From: Streptomyces sp. CB01635
GTDB lineage: Bacteria > Actinomycetota > Actinomycetes > Streptomycetales > Streptomycetaceae
Length of the DNA stretch: 64,000 bases
Direction of reading: 5' to 3'
Assembly: GCF_002803065.1 (NCBI RefSeq)
Contig: NZ_NNBL01000001.1
Location: 284,734-348,733, forward strand
Below the pieces are notes generated by a model. It was not told where the DNA came from. It saw only the letters and a list, made by a program, of their open reading frames with translations, and did not search any database. Within the stretch, counting starts at the first letter, position 1. The number at the start of each line of letters is the position of its first letter. Made by a program: the position numbers and the translations under genes. This document shows, one piece after another, positions 17,951-27,542 of the stretch.

Positions 17951-18778
17951 ATGAGCAACGCACTTGCCCTCGCGCATGTCACCCAGGCCCTCGCCCTGCT
18001 GCTCGAGTCCAACCTGGGTCCCGAGATCGACATGGCCGTCAAGGTCGAGCCGCGCAAGCCGCCGGCCGACCCGCCGACCGAGCCCACCATCTCCGTGTTC
18101 CTCTACCAGGTCACGCCCGACACCTCGCAGCGCAACAACGACCTGCCGACGCGTGCGGCCGACGGCACGCTGGTCAAGCGGCCCGTCGCGGCACTCGACC
18201 TGCACTTCCTGATCACCGCGTACGGCGACGAGACGGAACTGGTCGGTCAGCGGCTGATCGGTTCCGTGGTGCGCGCGCTGCACGAGATACCGGTCCTGCC
18301 GAAGGACATCATCGAACTCGCCGGTGAGCGGCCGTACTTGGCAGGCAGCAATCTCGCCGAGTCGGCGCAGCGCGTGCGGTTCACTCCGACGGTGATGGAC
18401 GTCGACGAGACGTCGAAGCTGTGGGGGATGCTCTACCAGACGCCCTACACCCTGTCGGTGGTCTACCAGGCGGCCCTCGTCCTCATCGACGGCCGGGAGA
18501 CTCCGGTGGCGGGCAAGCCGGTGGAGAGGCCGGAGGTACGGGTGCTGCCGTTCGGGGCGCCGGGCGCACCGGTCCCTCCGGGGGCGGAACCGACTCCTGA
18601 CGTGACATCAAATGAGCCTGCTGCAGGCGATGTTGCGAAGAAGGAGGCCGAACCTCCGGCCCCGAGCGCCAAGAAGGCAGCCAGGACCCCAGCGAAGGCC
18701 GTCGCGAAATCCCCGGCCAAGGCCCCGGCGCGCACGCGCAAGACAGCGCCCCGGGCCGCCAAGCCCACGCAGGAGTGA
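17951..18778 (+). CDS. DUF4255 protein, CIS tube/sheath cap (Pvc16-like)
   Basis: A 275-residue protein. Residues 1-190 form the DUF4255/Pvc16_N module: ALAHVTQALALLLESNLG, ISVFLYQVTPDTSQRNNDLP, LDLHFLITAYGDETELVGQRLIG, and KLWGMLYQTPYTLSVVYQAALVLI. In Afp/PVC this protein terminates the tail distal end and stops tube growth. The last 60 residues are an unusual Lys/Ala/Pro-rich tail resembling histone H1 (for example AKSPAKAPARTRKTAPRAA), which could bind nucleic acid or an acidic surface. It is followed after 6 bp by the AAA+ ATPase gene. Confidence 0.85.
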   Translation: MSNALALAHVTQALALLLESNLGPEIDMAVKVEPRKPPADPPTEPTISVFLYQVTPDTSQRNNDLPTRAADGTLVKRPVAALDLHFLITAYGDETELVGQRLIGSVVRALHEIPVLPKDIIELAGERPYLAGSNLAESAQRVRFTPTVMDVDETSKLWGMLYQTPYTLSVVYQAALVLIDGRETPVAGKPVERPEVRVLPFGAPGAPVPPGAEPTPDVTSNEPAAGDVAKKEAEPPAPSAKKAARTPAKAVAKSPAKAPARTRKTAPRAAKPTQE

Positions 18779-18784
18779 CACGGC

Positions 18785-20773
18785 ATGGAGACGACGGGGG
18801 CAGGTGAGGACATGGGGACGTACGAACAGAGCGCGGCGGACGCCGACCCGGGCAGTGCGACGCTGACCGCGGAGATCCGACGCGTCCTGGCCCGCGTCGA
18901 CGCGCATGCGGCACGTGCCACGGAGGAGAGCGACGGTGCCCCTGGGGCCGAACTCGCCACCGCGCCCGGCGGCCCCGGTAGCGCCCCGCTCGACGCCCTC
19001 GTCTCCTGCTTCAGCATCACGCCCTTCGAGCGCGACCTCGTCCTCCTCGCCGCCGCCCACGAGCTGGAGCCCACGGCCGCCGCCCGATGTGCCGCCGCCT
19101 GCGGTGACCCCGAGCGGGCGTACCCCACCTTCTCGCTCGCGCTGGCAGCGCTGGCCGAGCCGCACTGGAGCGCCCTCACGCCCGTGGCGCCGCTCAGGCG
19201 CTGGCGGATCGTCGAGCTGGACGACGAGTCGCGGCTGACGGCCTCCCGGCTGCGCCTCGACGAGCGCATCCTGCACTTCCTGCTGGGCTCCCCCTATCTG
19301 GACGCACGGCTGCACGGTCAGTTGCGCCGCACGCCGGCGCCTCAGGAGCTGACGCCGTCGTACGACCTGGCCGCGAGCCGGCTCGCCGAGGGCTGGGCGA
19401 CGGCGGCGGACTCCGAGGCGCCGCTCGTCGAGGTGACCGGCGGGGACCTGCGCAGCCGGGCCGACCTCGCCGCCGCGGCGGCCGCCCGCTCGGGACTCGG
19501 GCTCTACTCGATGAGCGCCGAGGACGTGCCGTCCGACCCGGTCGAGCGCGACCGGCTCGCCCGGCTGTGGCAGCGTGAGGCGGTTCTGCTGCCCTCGGCG
19601 CTGCTCGTCGAGGTGGGCGAACTGGACCGCGACCAACGGGCGGCGACCGAATCGTTCCTGGCCGGGGCGGCTGTGCCGGTGGTGGTGTCGAGCGAGGATC
19701 CGCTGCGTTCGGATCGGTCGTACGGGGCCCGGGTGGCCGTGCCGCGGCTGGACGACGAGGAACAACTCGGGCTGTGGACGAGTGCGTTCGAGGGAGTGGA
19801 CCTGGACGAGGGCGAACTCCGCTCCCTGGTCGCCCAGTTCCAGCTGCCGCCACATGTCGTGCGTTCCGCGGCCACCGCCGTACACCGACGGCTGCCGCAC
19901 GAGGACGAGCTGGACGCCGCCGAACTCGCCTGGCGGGCCGGACTCGACGAGGCGCGGATCGGCATGGACGAGCTGGGGCGGCGGATCGAGCCGCAGGCCG
20001 GCTGGGACGACCTGGTGCTGCACGAGCGGCAGACGAGCGTGCTGCGCGAGATCGTCGCGCATGTGCGGCAGCGGGCAACCGTCCACCAGGAGTGGGGGTT
20101 TGCGGCCACCCTGCGCCGTGGCCTCGGCGTGACCGCGATGTTCGCGGGCGGCTCCGGTACCGGCAAGACGCTGGCCGCCGAGGTCATGGCGAAGGAACTC
20201 GGCCTCGACCTGTTCGTCATCGACCTCTCGCAGGTGGTCAGCAAGTACATCGGCGAGACCGAGAAGAACCTCCGCCGGGTCTTCGACGCCGCCGAACGCG
20301 GCGGTGCCCTGCTCCTGTTCGACGAGGCCGACGCGCTGTTCGGCAAGCGCAGCGAGGTCAAGGACAGCCACGACCGGTACGCCAACCTCGAGGTGAGCTA
20401 TCTGTTGATGCGGATGGAGGCCTACCGGGGCCTGGCCATCCTCACCACCAACATGAAGAACGCCCTCGACACGGCCTTCCTGCGGCGCATCCGCTTCGTC
20501 GTCGACTTCCCCTTCCCGGCCGAGCACGAGCGCGCCGAGATCTGGCGCCGCGTGCTGCCGCCGCAGGCCCCGGTGAAGGGCATCGACGCGTCGCTGCTCG
20601 CCCAGCTCACCGTCGCCGGCGGCTCGATCCGCAACATCGCCCTGTCCGGGGCCTTCTTGGCCGCCGAGGAGGGCGACCGGCTGCAGATGCGGCACATGCT
20701 CGCCGCCGCCCGTACCGAGTACCTGAAGCTGGAGCGCTCGCTGACGCCCACGGAGGTGCGCGGATGGGTGTGA
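18785..20773 (+). CDS. AAA+ ATPase of the CIS (Pvc15/Afp15-like)
   Basis: A 662-residue protein with an extended N-terminal winged-helix-like region (residues 1-400) and one C-terminal AAA+ module. Walker A is GGSGTGKTLAAE near residue 455, Walker B is ALLLFDEADALFGKR near residue 510, and the arginine-finger region is FLRRIRFVVDFPFP. eCIS loci almost always encode such an ATPase; in Afp/PVC it is needed for assembly or cargo loading. The N-terminal part has FSITPFERDLVLLAAAHEL, typical of this subfamily. Its stop overlaps the next start (ATG at 20764). Confidence 0.92.
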   Translation: METTGAGEDMGTYEQSAADADPGSATLTAEIRRVLARVDAHAARATEESDGAPGAELATAPGGPGSAPLDALVSCFSITPFERDLVLLAAAHELEPTAAARCAAACGDPERAYPTFSLALAALAEPHWSALTPVAPLRRWRIVELDDESRLTASRLRLDERILHFLLGSPYLDARLHGQLRRTPAPQELTPSYDLAASRLAEGWATAADSEAPLVEVTGGDLRSRADLAAAAAARSGLGLYSMSAEDVPSDPVERDRLARLWQREAVLLPSALLVEVGELDRDQRAATESFLAGAAVPVVVSSEDPLRSDRSYGARVAVPRLDDEEQLGLWTSAFEGVDLDEGELRSLVAQFQLPPHVVRSAATAVHRRLPHEDELDAAELAWRAGLDEARIGMDELGRRIEPQAGWDDLVLHERQTSVLREIVAHVRQRATVHQEWGFAATLRRGLGVTAMFAGGSGTGKTLAAEVMAKELGLDLFVIDLSQVVSKYIGETEKNLRRVFDAAERGGALLLFDEADALFGKRSEVKDSHDRYANLEVSYLLMRMEAYRGLAILTTNMKNALDTAFLRRIRFVVDFPFPAEHERAEIWRRVLPPQAPVKGIDASLLAQLTVAGGSIRNIALSGAFLAAEEGDRLQMRHMLAAARTEYLKLERSLTPTEVRGWV

Positions 20774-21096
20774 ATGTCTCACGGGACCACTCGCGGCATC
20801 CATCAGGCGGCCACTCCCGGGACCAGGCGCCTTCGGCGATCCGCGTGGAGATCGGGGAGCTGGTGCTCGACGGCTTCCGGGCGGATCCGGAGCGCGTCTC
20901 GGCCGCGTTCGAGAGTGAGCTGACCCGGCTGGTCCGGCTGCACGGCGTGCCCCTGGCGGCGGACGGTCCCCTCGCGGCCGACGCGCTGTCCGGGCTGCCG
21001 CCCCTGCCCGCCGGCCTGTCCGCGCGGCGGCTGGGGCAGGAGCTGGCGCGTGCCGTGCACGAGGGACTGAGCGGTCACGGGGAGGTGAGCCGGTGA
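20764..21096 (+). CDS. Small CIS-associated protein
   Basis: A 110-residue protein starting inside the last codons of the ATPase gene. After a disordered N-terminus it has AIRVEIGELVLDGFRADPERV, a beta-strand then helix motif, followed by LTRLVRLHGVPL and LGQELARAVHEGL. Proteins of this length and motif sit directly upstream of DUF4157 genes in eCIS clusters; the beta-strand motif is reminiscent of DUF5908. Its TGA stop overlaps the GTG start of the next gene (GTGA). Role unknown; possibly a chaperone or adaptor for the DUF4157 protein. Confidence 0.65.
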   Translation: MGVNVSRDHSRHPSGGHSRDQAPSAIRVEIGELVLDGFRADPERVSAAFESELTRLVRLHGVPLAADGPLAADALSGLPPLPAGLSARRLGQELARAVHEGLSGHGEVSR

Positions 21097-24000
21097 GCTC
21101 CCGGACCCAGGACGCCGGTGCGGAGCAGTCCGCCGAGCAGCGGCGCCGCAAGCGCAAGGAGCGGGCCGCCAAGTCCCGTGCGCCCGAGCCGAAGAACATC
21201 GTCAGCGGCGCCGGTCAGCCCCTCGATCCCGGTCTGCGAAGGGAGTTGGAGGAGCAGCTCGGACACGATCTCGGTCGGGTACGGCTGCACACCGGCCGGG
21301 ACGCCGGGCGGCTGACCGAGCTGCTCGGGGCGGACGCGGTCGCGGTCGGCCAGGACGTCTTCTTCCGCGAGGGCGCCTACCGGCCCGGCACCGACGAGGG
21401 CCGCCGGCTGCTCACCCACGAGCTGCAGCACACGGTGCAGAACCCGCACGGCCTCGGCGCCCTGCGGGCCGGCCGCGAGCTCGGCGCCGTGAGCCTGCCG
21501 CAGCAGGCCATCGAGCGGGAGGCGGAAGCGGCTGCTCAGGCGGTCGTTCAGGAGGAGTCCGCCCCACGGGTCGAGGAGGGGCAGGCCACACCCGGCTGGC
21601 TGCGCTACGCCACCGTCGACGCCGACCGGATGCGTGCCGAGGCCGTCGACCCGGCGACCCTCGTGGACCGGCTCGCGGGCAACGTGCTGCGCAGTCTGCG
21701 TGGCGACCCCACCGATGCCTCCGGCCGAGTGCGGCTCCAACTGGCGCGGATGTCACAGGAGTTGGAGGACGCGGTTGTCGATCGCCTCGAGAACCGTCTG
21801 CTGACGCCCGAGTACGACCGTCTCCTGGAGATCGCCGATCAGGCTCGCCCCGGTCCGGTCGAACTCCAGCCCGCCGAGACGCCGTTGCCCGAGATCGACC
21901 TCTTCGAAGAGCTGGGCGTCGAACGCACCCAGTGGCAGAAGAAGCAGGAGTCGGACCGGGGATCCGCCGACAAGCGTGCCGCCGACGCCCGCGAGGAACA
22001 GCAGGACACCAAGGCACGCGACGACAAGAGCGGCAGCGAGCGCAGCCGGGCCCGCTCGGACGCCGCCACCGAGGAGCAGGACGCCGCCCGGCGCACGGAG
22101 CAGGAGGACGAGCGCAACGTCTCCCGGCAGCAGGCGCGCGAGGAGGAACAGCAGGAGGGCGAGCAGGCCGCCACCGACCGCGAGCGCACCGACCAGGCAT
22201 CCGACGAGCGCGTACAGGGGCAGCGGGAAGGCGCCGAACAGGCCAAGGAGGAGCGCAAGGAGCAGCGCGACCGCGAGGAGGCCGACCCGCGGCAGGCGAG
22301 CGCGTCGGGCGCCGACAAGCGCAAGCGGCGGGACGACCAGACCCAGCCGGGAGCCGGGTCGAAGAACGCGGAACCGGACCCGAAGCAGAAGGCCCAGCCC
22401 GGCCCCGCACGCCCCGAGAAGGTCGACGAGCGGGCCGAACAGCCCGACTCCGCGTTGTCCGAGCATGGCCTGAACGAGCAGGACGAGGATGGCGGCCCCG
22501 ACGCCGAGCCGCGCGAGGAGGAACGGCCGCTCGGCCTCGAAGCGGGCGCCGAACAAGAGGTCGCGGGCGGCGAGGACGAGGGCGGCCGGGCGCCGGGCGC
22601 GCGGGACGAGCCCGCGATCAGACCCGAGGACTACCTGCCCGAGGCCGACCTCGACCTGTCCGCCGTACCGACCGCGGACAAGCTCCAGCCGGGCGCCGCC
22701 GAACCGTCGCTGCCTTCCTTCCCCACCCCTCCGCCGACGAAGGCCGAGAAGGCGGAGCAGGAGCGGGAGAAGAACGAAGGAGAGCAGGACGAGGCCGGGC
22801 CCGAGCCGAAAGCCCCCGGCCAGGACGAGGGGCCCGTCGAGGGCGAGGCCCCGCAGCCCGAGGACGGGCCCGCCGCGCAGGCCCGGGACCGTAACACCAA
22901 GGACCTTCAGGAGACCGACAAGCCGCTCGACCAGGAGGTCGGCCCGGATCCCGCGACCCAGGACAAGGAACGGCCCGAACCCGAGGCCGAGAAGCCCGAC
23001 CCGGAACAGCAGCAGGAGAGGGAGCAGACCAGGGGACCGGAGGACGAGGGCACCGAGGGGGACGGCGACGACGAGCAGCCGGACGCCGAGGACACGCAGG
23101 ACGAGCAGAGGGAACACCAGGACCGTACGACCGCGGAGTCCCGGTCGGCCGCGGGCCCGGCGGCAGCCGCGGCGCCCTCCGCGAGTCCGGTGGCGGCGGC
23201 CGTGTCCCGGCCCGCCGGCGCGCAGACTCCCAAGACCCCGGTCGAGGACCGTGACCCCTCGCCCGCCGCCCGGCGCGGAGCCGAACCGCCCCGGTCCGAG
23301 CGCGAGGCGCCGGCGGCCAAGAGCCGGGTGCCCAAGGAGACCGGGCCGGGCGCCGTGCCGCGCGGGCCCGTGGGCGCCGCGGAGAAGACCGGGCCGACGA
23401 CCGCTGCCGGACCCGGTGCCGCGCCGTCCGTCGCGCAGGCGGCGGTGAGCCCGGCCGCCGAGCAGACCGACGGGCCCGGCCAGACCGCTGCCGACACGGC
23501 CGCGCCCCGGCCCGAGGCGTCCCTGGAGAAGGACGGCGGCGGCTGCGCGCCGCCCGCGCCCGCGCCCGAGAAGGACGAGGGCGGGCAGGGAAGTTGCGGG
23601 GGCGGCGGTGGTGAGGCCGCGCCCGAGCAGAAGCAGGAGGAACCGCCGGACGTCTCGGGGCAGGACCCCAAGGCCGCCGTGCAGACCGTGAGCAAACTGG
23701 CGCCCGATCAGGCGGCCGCCGCCATGCCCGGGGTCGACAGGGCCGCGGACAAGAAGATCGGCGAGGAGCAGAAGCGGCTGGACGCGGCCCCGCCGACGCG
23801 CGAACGTCCGTCAGGCGCGCCGCAGACACGTTCGGCGCCGCCCTCGGCCGCTCCCGCGGCGCCGCAGGTCACCGGCAAGGTGGAGAAGCTCGGTCCGGAG
23901 AACCAGGGCGACAAGCAGAAGGCCAAGGGCGGTGACAAGGCCGAGGGCAAGCAGCCCACGGACAACGTGCCTCCGCCGCCCGCCCCCGCCGTGCCCGACA

Positions 24001-27000
24001 AGGGGCTCAGCGAGTCCGAGGCGAAGAGCGTCGAAGCCGCGGCCGACGCCGTCCCGACCACCGACCCGCAACTCGAGAACAAGACCGTCGGCCCGGCCCC
24101 CAAGATCCGTCTTGAGGGCGCCAGCGACCCCAAGCGCACCGACGACCAGGCCAAGGCGCTCAAGGACAAGCAGTCCGACCTGCAGTCGACCGGCCGCGCC
24201 GACGCGGCCAAGCCCATGGGCGAGGACCAGATCTTCCCCAACGCGCCCCGTGAACAGCTCACCGGCAAGGCGTCCGGTGGTTCCGGGGGCGGCAAGGGCG
24301 GGGCGTTGGAGGCAACGCCCGCGCCGAAGGCCGGCGTGGGGGCGGTGGCCAAACAGGAAAAGGGCTCCGAGATCACCGGCGCCGCCGGTCGGGCGCAGGG
24401 CGACCTCGGCTCCAAGGAGAAGCAGCACCAGCAGGGCGAGCAGCAGGCGAAGCAGGACAAGCAGACCGAGATCGACCGCGAGGTCGACCGCAACACCCAG
24501 CAGCAGACCACCGAACGCGGCCGTGTCGCGCGCGAAACGCAGAAGCAGCGCGAGGACTGGCGGACCGAGCAGGACAAGAAGACCGAGGACGCGGACAAGA
24601 AGTCCGACGACGAACACGGCAAGAAGAACAAGGAGATCGTCAAGGCGCGCGACGACAAGGACAAGGAGGTCGGCGCGCGCAAGGACAAGGACAACTCGCA
24701 GATCGACACCGAGCGCGAGAACGCCGAGAAGGAGGCCAAGAAGAAGAAGGAGGAGAAGAAGCCCTCCGGAGGCCTGTTCGGCTGGATCGCCGGCAAGGTC
24801 GCCGACTTCTTCAAGGGCCTGCTCGCGGCGGTCACCGCGGTCTTCGACGCCGCCCGCAAGGCCGTCAACGGGATCATCGACACGTTCAAGACGTGGGCCA
24901 ACCAGGCCATCGACTTCGTACGCGATCTGGCGGTCAACGCGATCAACGCGCTCGCCGACGTGCTGATCGCGATCGGGGACGTACTCCTCGCGGCCTTCCC
25001 GGAGCTACGGGACCGCTTCCGCAAGGCGATCGAGGGCCTGAGGGACGCGGCGGTCGCGAAGGTCAACCAGCTGGCGGACAGCCTGAAGAAGGCGGTCAAC
25101 ACGCTGCTGGACGCGTTGGCGGCCGGCCTGAACAAGCTCCTCGACGTCCTTGAGGCGGGCGTCAAGGCGGTCATCAAGGCCTACCAGGCCGTCATCGTGG
25201 GCGCGATCAAGTTCGCGCAGGCGGCGATCGAGGCGCTCGGGAAGTTCGCGGCGCTGGTCGCGGACATCGCGCCCGACCCGGGCGGCTGGATCTCCAAGGC
25301 GGGCAGCTCGGCGAAGACCGGCATCACCGACCACCTCTGGGGCGCCATCAAGGTGGCGGTCAAGGGATGGTTCGACACCAAGGTCGAGGGCATCCTCGGC
25401 CTCGGCAAAGCAGTGATCGACGTCCTGGTGAAGGGCTGCGTGTCGATCAAACAGATCGGCAAGATGGCCTGGGACGCGATCATCGCCTCCCTCCCGATGA
25501 TGATCGCGACCCTGGTCATCGAGAAGGTCGTCTCGATGATCGTGCCGGCGGCGGGGGCGATCCTGACGATCGTCCAAGGCCTGATGGCGGCCTGGTCGAC
25601 CGTCAGCTCGATCCTGGCGGCGTTCGGCAAGTTCTGGGCGTACCTGAAGGCGGTGAAGGCGGGCCCGGCGGCATGCCTGTTCGCGGAGGCGGTCGCCGCG
25701 GGTGTCGTCGCCCTCCTGGACTTCATCACCAACTTCCTTCTGCAGAAGCTGGCTTCGGCGACCAAGGGCGTTGGCAAGCGCCTCAAGGGCATGGCCCAGA
25801 AGATCATGGACGGCCTGAAGAAGGTCGGGGGAGGGGCGAAGAAGGCGGCGGGTTCGGCGGTCAATTCGGCTCGGGGGGCGATGCGGAAGGCCAGGCAGGC
25901 GTTGTCCAGGGAGGGCGCCGAGCGGAGGCCGAAGGGCAGGCCTTCACCGGACGAGAAGTCCCCTGTAAAGCCGAAGGACCATGCGACGCCCAAGGGGCCG
26001 GCGAAGAAGCCGGATGGGGCGGAGACGAAGCCGAAGGAGAGGACGCCCGACAAGGAGCGGGAGCCGTCACAGGACAAGGCCCCCGGCAAGGAGCGAGAGC
26101 CCGCCAAGGACAAGGCCCCGGAGAGCGCCCCGAAGAAGAAGCAGAAGGAGATCGAGGGCCCGAAGCCGAGCAAGCCCAAGAAGCCCAAGTCCCCGGTCGG
26201 CAAGGCCCTTTCCAGGGCCAAGGGCGCGGTCAAGTCCGCCCTGAAGAAGGTCGGTAACGCGGCGAAGACGCTTGGCAACAAGCTCAAGAAGAGCAAGCCG
26301 GGCAAAGCCCTCAAGACCAGTGCGTCGAAGCTGCGCGCCGCTTTCAAGAAGAAGCGTGACCAACTGCGTGACCGTCACAAGCGGCGTACGGACGACAGGA
26401 AACAGCGCCGCCATGACCGGCGCAGGCGTGAGGGGTCTCCCGAGTCGAAGCAGCAGCGCCTCTCCCTGATCGTCGAGCGGCTTCGGCGCACCATCGTCCC
26501 GCTCCTCAAGCGAGGTCTGCGCGGGCCGATCTATTACGGGCTGCTCCAGGCGCTGCGCGTCTGGCATCGGCTGACGCGCCTGACATCGTCCGGCCGGCCG
26601 GATTTCCGTATCACCGCCACGCTCAACCCCAGTGGCCCTGTCACGCCGGGAACATGGGACGAGGACGAGGACGGGTACAAGGTAGCCCGCTTCGAGCCTT
26701 TCGAAACCGACCCCCAGGGCAAGAAGGACAAGGATCTCAAAGAGGATCACCCGGACGTTGCGGCATTCCGAAGGGCCATCGCGGTGGAGTTGGAGGGGCT
26801 CAAGGAGGACGCCTCCCTGAAGGAGGTCAAGGGCCTGTGCGCACGCCTTGCGAACAGATCGCGCGGAATCAAGGCCCAGCAGTTGAGGTGGCTCGACGAA
26901 TCACCTGACGCGTCGACTCTGCTGCTGGATCACCCCGGTGCTGCCATTTCTGCGGTGGGGCGTTTCCAGAAGGAGAGCGTGTACGAACCCACCGGTGAAG

Positions 27001-27512
27001 TGATATCCCAGAGCATTTTCAGGGACAGTAATGGTGGCCAGTACGTTCGCGATCAGAAGGGCCAGTACGTCCCTCGTCGGGTAACCCGAAACATGTCGGC
27101 GGAAGATCTCAAGAACTACAAGGACAGTGGAATCTCCGCACGGAAGAAGGGCGCGAACATCGCCCCTTGGCAGCATGTCGCGGGCGCGAAGAATTCTCCC
27201 TTCATATCCACGACAAAGATGAGCGAAGGAAATATCACCGATCCGAATGGGCTGAAATGGTCCACAGCGGCGGGCTTCGAATTCTACGGAACCATCGAAA
27301 TCGACCTTGCGCACATCAATCCTGACTATATTCTCGACCTCACGACGAGGAAGGGGCAGCAGGAGTGGAACCTCAAAGCGCCTGGGAAGACGATCAGGCA
27401 ACAGGCGCTGCGAGACGTCGTGCGGACCCAGGAGGTCCTTGTCCGCGGCGGCATCCCGAAGGAAGCCATCACGCTCATCATTGACAAGAATGGAAAGAGC
27501 GTCACCAAGTAA
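21093..27512 (+). CDS. DUF4157 / tape-measure-like / C-terminal toxin fusion protein
   Basis: A 2139-residue protein, the largest in the window. Residues about 38-115 form the eCIS-associated DUF4157 domain with HDLGRVRLHTG and the metalloprotease-like LLTHELQHTVQ (HELQH at 109-113). Residues about 270-1220 are low complexity, rich in Glu, Asp, Gln, Lys and Pro with coiled-coil stretches. Residues about 1222-1580 are hydrophobic and helical (GGLFGWIAGKVADFFKGLLA, MIATLVIEKVVSMIVPAAGA), like phage tape measures. A Lys/Pro-rich linker (1580-1790) precedes the C-terminal end. Residues about 1990-2120 carry RRVTRNMSAEDL, SPFISTTK and TQEVLVRGGIPKEAI, an R..STT..E order seen in ADP-ribosyltransferase toxins. 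No other tape measure gene is in the cluster. DUF4157 assignment is firm; tape-measure and toxin roles are inferred. Confidence 0.85.
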   Translation: MSSRTQDAGAEQSAEQRRRKRKERAAKSRAPEPKNIVSGAGQPLDPGLRRELEEQLGHDLGRVRLHTGRDAGRLTELLGADAVAVGQDVFFREGAYRPGTDEGRRLLTHELQHTVQNPHGLGALRAGRELGAVSLPQQAIEREAEAAAQAVVQEESAPRVEEGQATPGWLRYATVDADRMRAEAVDPATLVDRLAGNVLRSLRGDPTDASGRVRLQLARMSQELEDAVVDRLENRLLTPEYDRLLEIADQARPGPVELQPAETPLPEIDLFEELGVERTQWQKKQESDRGSADKRAADAREEQQDTKARDDKSGSERSRARSDAATEEQDAARRTEQEDERNVSRQQAREEEQQEGEQAATDRERTDQASDERVQGQREGAEQAKEERKEQRDREEADPRQASASGADKRKRRDDQTQPGAGSKNAEPDPKQKAQPGPARPEKVDERAEQPDSALSEHGLNEQDEDGGPDAEPREEERPLGLEAGAEQEVAGGEDEGGRAPGARDEPAIRPEDYLPEADLDLSAVPTADKLQPGAAEPSLPSFPTPPPTKAEKAEQEREKNEGEQDEAGPEPKAPGQDEGPVEGEAPQPEDGPAAQARDRNTKDLQETDKPLDQEVGPDPATQDKERPEPEAEKPDPEQQQEREQTRGPEDEGTEGDGDDEQPDAEDTQDEQREHQDRTTAESRSAAGPAAAAAPSASPVAAAVSRPAGAQTPKTPVEDRDPSPAARRGAEPPRSEREAPAAKSRVPKETGPGAVPRGPVGAAEKTGPTTAAGPGAAPSVAQAAVSPAAEQTDGPGQTAADTAAPRPEASLEKDGGGCAPPAPAPEKDEGGQGSCGGGGGEAAPEQKQEEPPDVSGQDPKAAVQTVSKLAPDQAAAAMPGVDRAADKKIGEEQKRLDAAPPTRERPSGAPQTRSAPPSAAPAAPQVTGKVEKLGPENQGDKQKAKGGDKAEGKQPTDNVPPPPAPAVPDKGLSESEAKSVEAAADAVPTTDPQLENKTVGPAPKIRLEGASDPKRTDDQAKALKDKQSDLQSTGRADAAKPMGEDQIFPNAPREQLTGKASGGSGGGKGGALEATPAPKAGVGAVAKQEKGSEITGAAGRAQGDLGSKEKQHQQGEQQAKQDKQTEIDREVDRNTQQQTTERGRVARETQKQREDWRTEQDKKTEDADKKSDDEHGKKNKEIVKARDDKDKEVGARKDKDNSQIDTERENAEKEAKKKKEEKKPSGGLFGWIAGKVADFFKGLLAAVTAVFDAARKAVNGIIDTFKTWANQAIDFVRDLAVNAINALADVLIAIGDVLLAAFPELRDRFRKAIEGLRDAAVAKVNQLADSLKKAVNTLLDALAAGLNKLLDVLEAGVKAVIKAYQAVIVGAIKFAQAAIEALGKFAALVADIAPDPGGWISKAGSSAKTGITDHLWGAIKVAVKGWFDTKVEGILGLGKAVIDVLVKGCVSIKQIGKMAWDAIIASLPMMIATLVIEKVVSMIVPAAGAILTIVQGLMAAWSTVSSILAAFGKFWAYLKAVKAGPAACLFAEAVAAGVVALLDFITNFLLQKLASATKGVGKRLKGMAQKIMDGLKKVGGGAKKAAGSAVNSARGAMRKARQALSREGAERRPKGRPSPDEKSPVKPKDHATPKGPAKKPDGAETKPKERTPDKEREPSQDKAPGKEREPAKDKAPESAPKKKQKEIEGPKPSKPKKPKSPVGKALSRAKGAVKSALKKVGNAAKTLGNKLKKSKPGKALKTSASKLRAAFKKKRDQLRDRHKRRTDDRKQRRHDRRRREGSPESKQQRLSLIVERLRRTIVPLLKRGLRGPIYYGLLQALRVWHRLTRLTSSGRPDFRITATLNPSGPVTPGTWDEDEDGYKVARFEPFETDPQGKKDKDLKEDHPDVAAFRRAIAVELEGLKEDASLKEVKGLCARLANRSRGIKAQQLRWLDESPDASTLLLDHPGAAISAVGRFQKESVYEPTGEVISQSIFRDSNGGQYVRDQKGQYVPRRVTRNMSAEDLKNYKDSGISARKKGANIAPWQHVAGAKNSPFISTTKMSEGNITDPNGLKWSTAAGFEFYGTIEIDLAHINPDYILDLTTRKGQQEWNLKAPGKTIRQQALRDVVRTQEVLVRGGIPKEAITLIIDKNGKSVTK

Positions 27513-27542
27513 GGCTCCCGGGCCGCGAAGCAGGAAAAGGGC

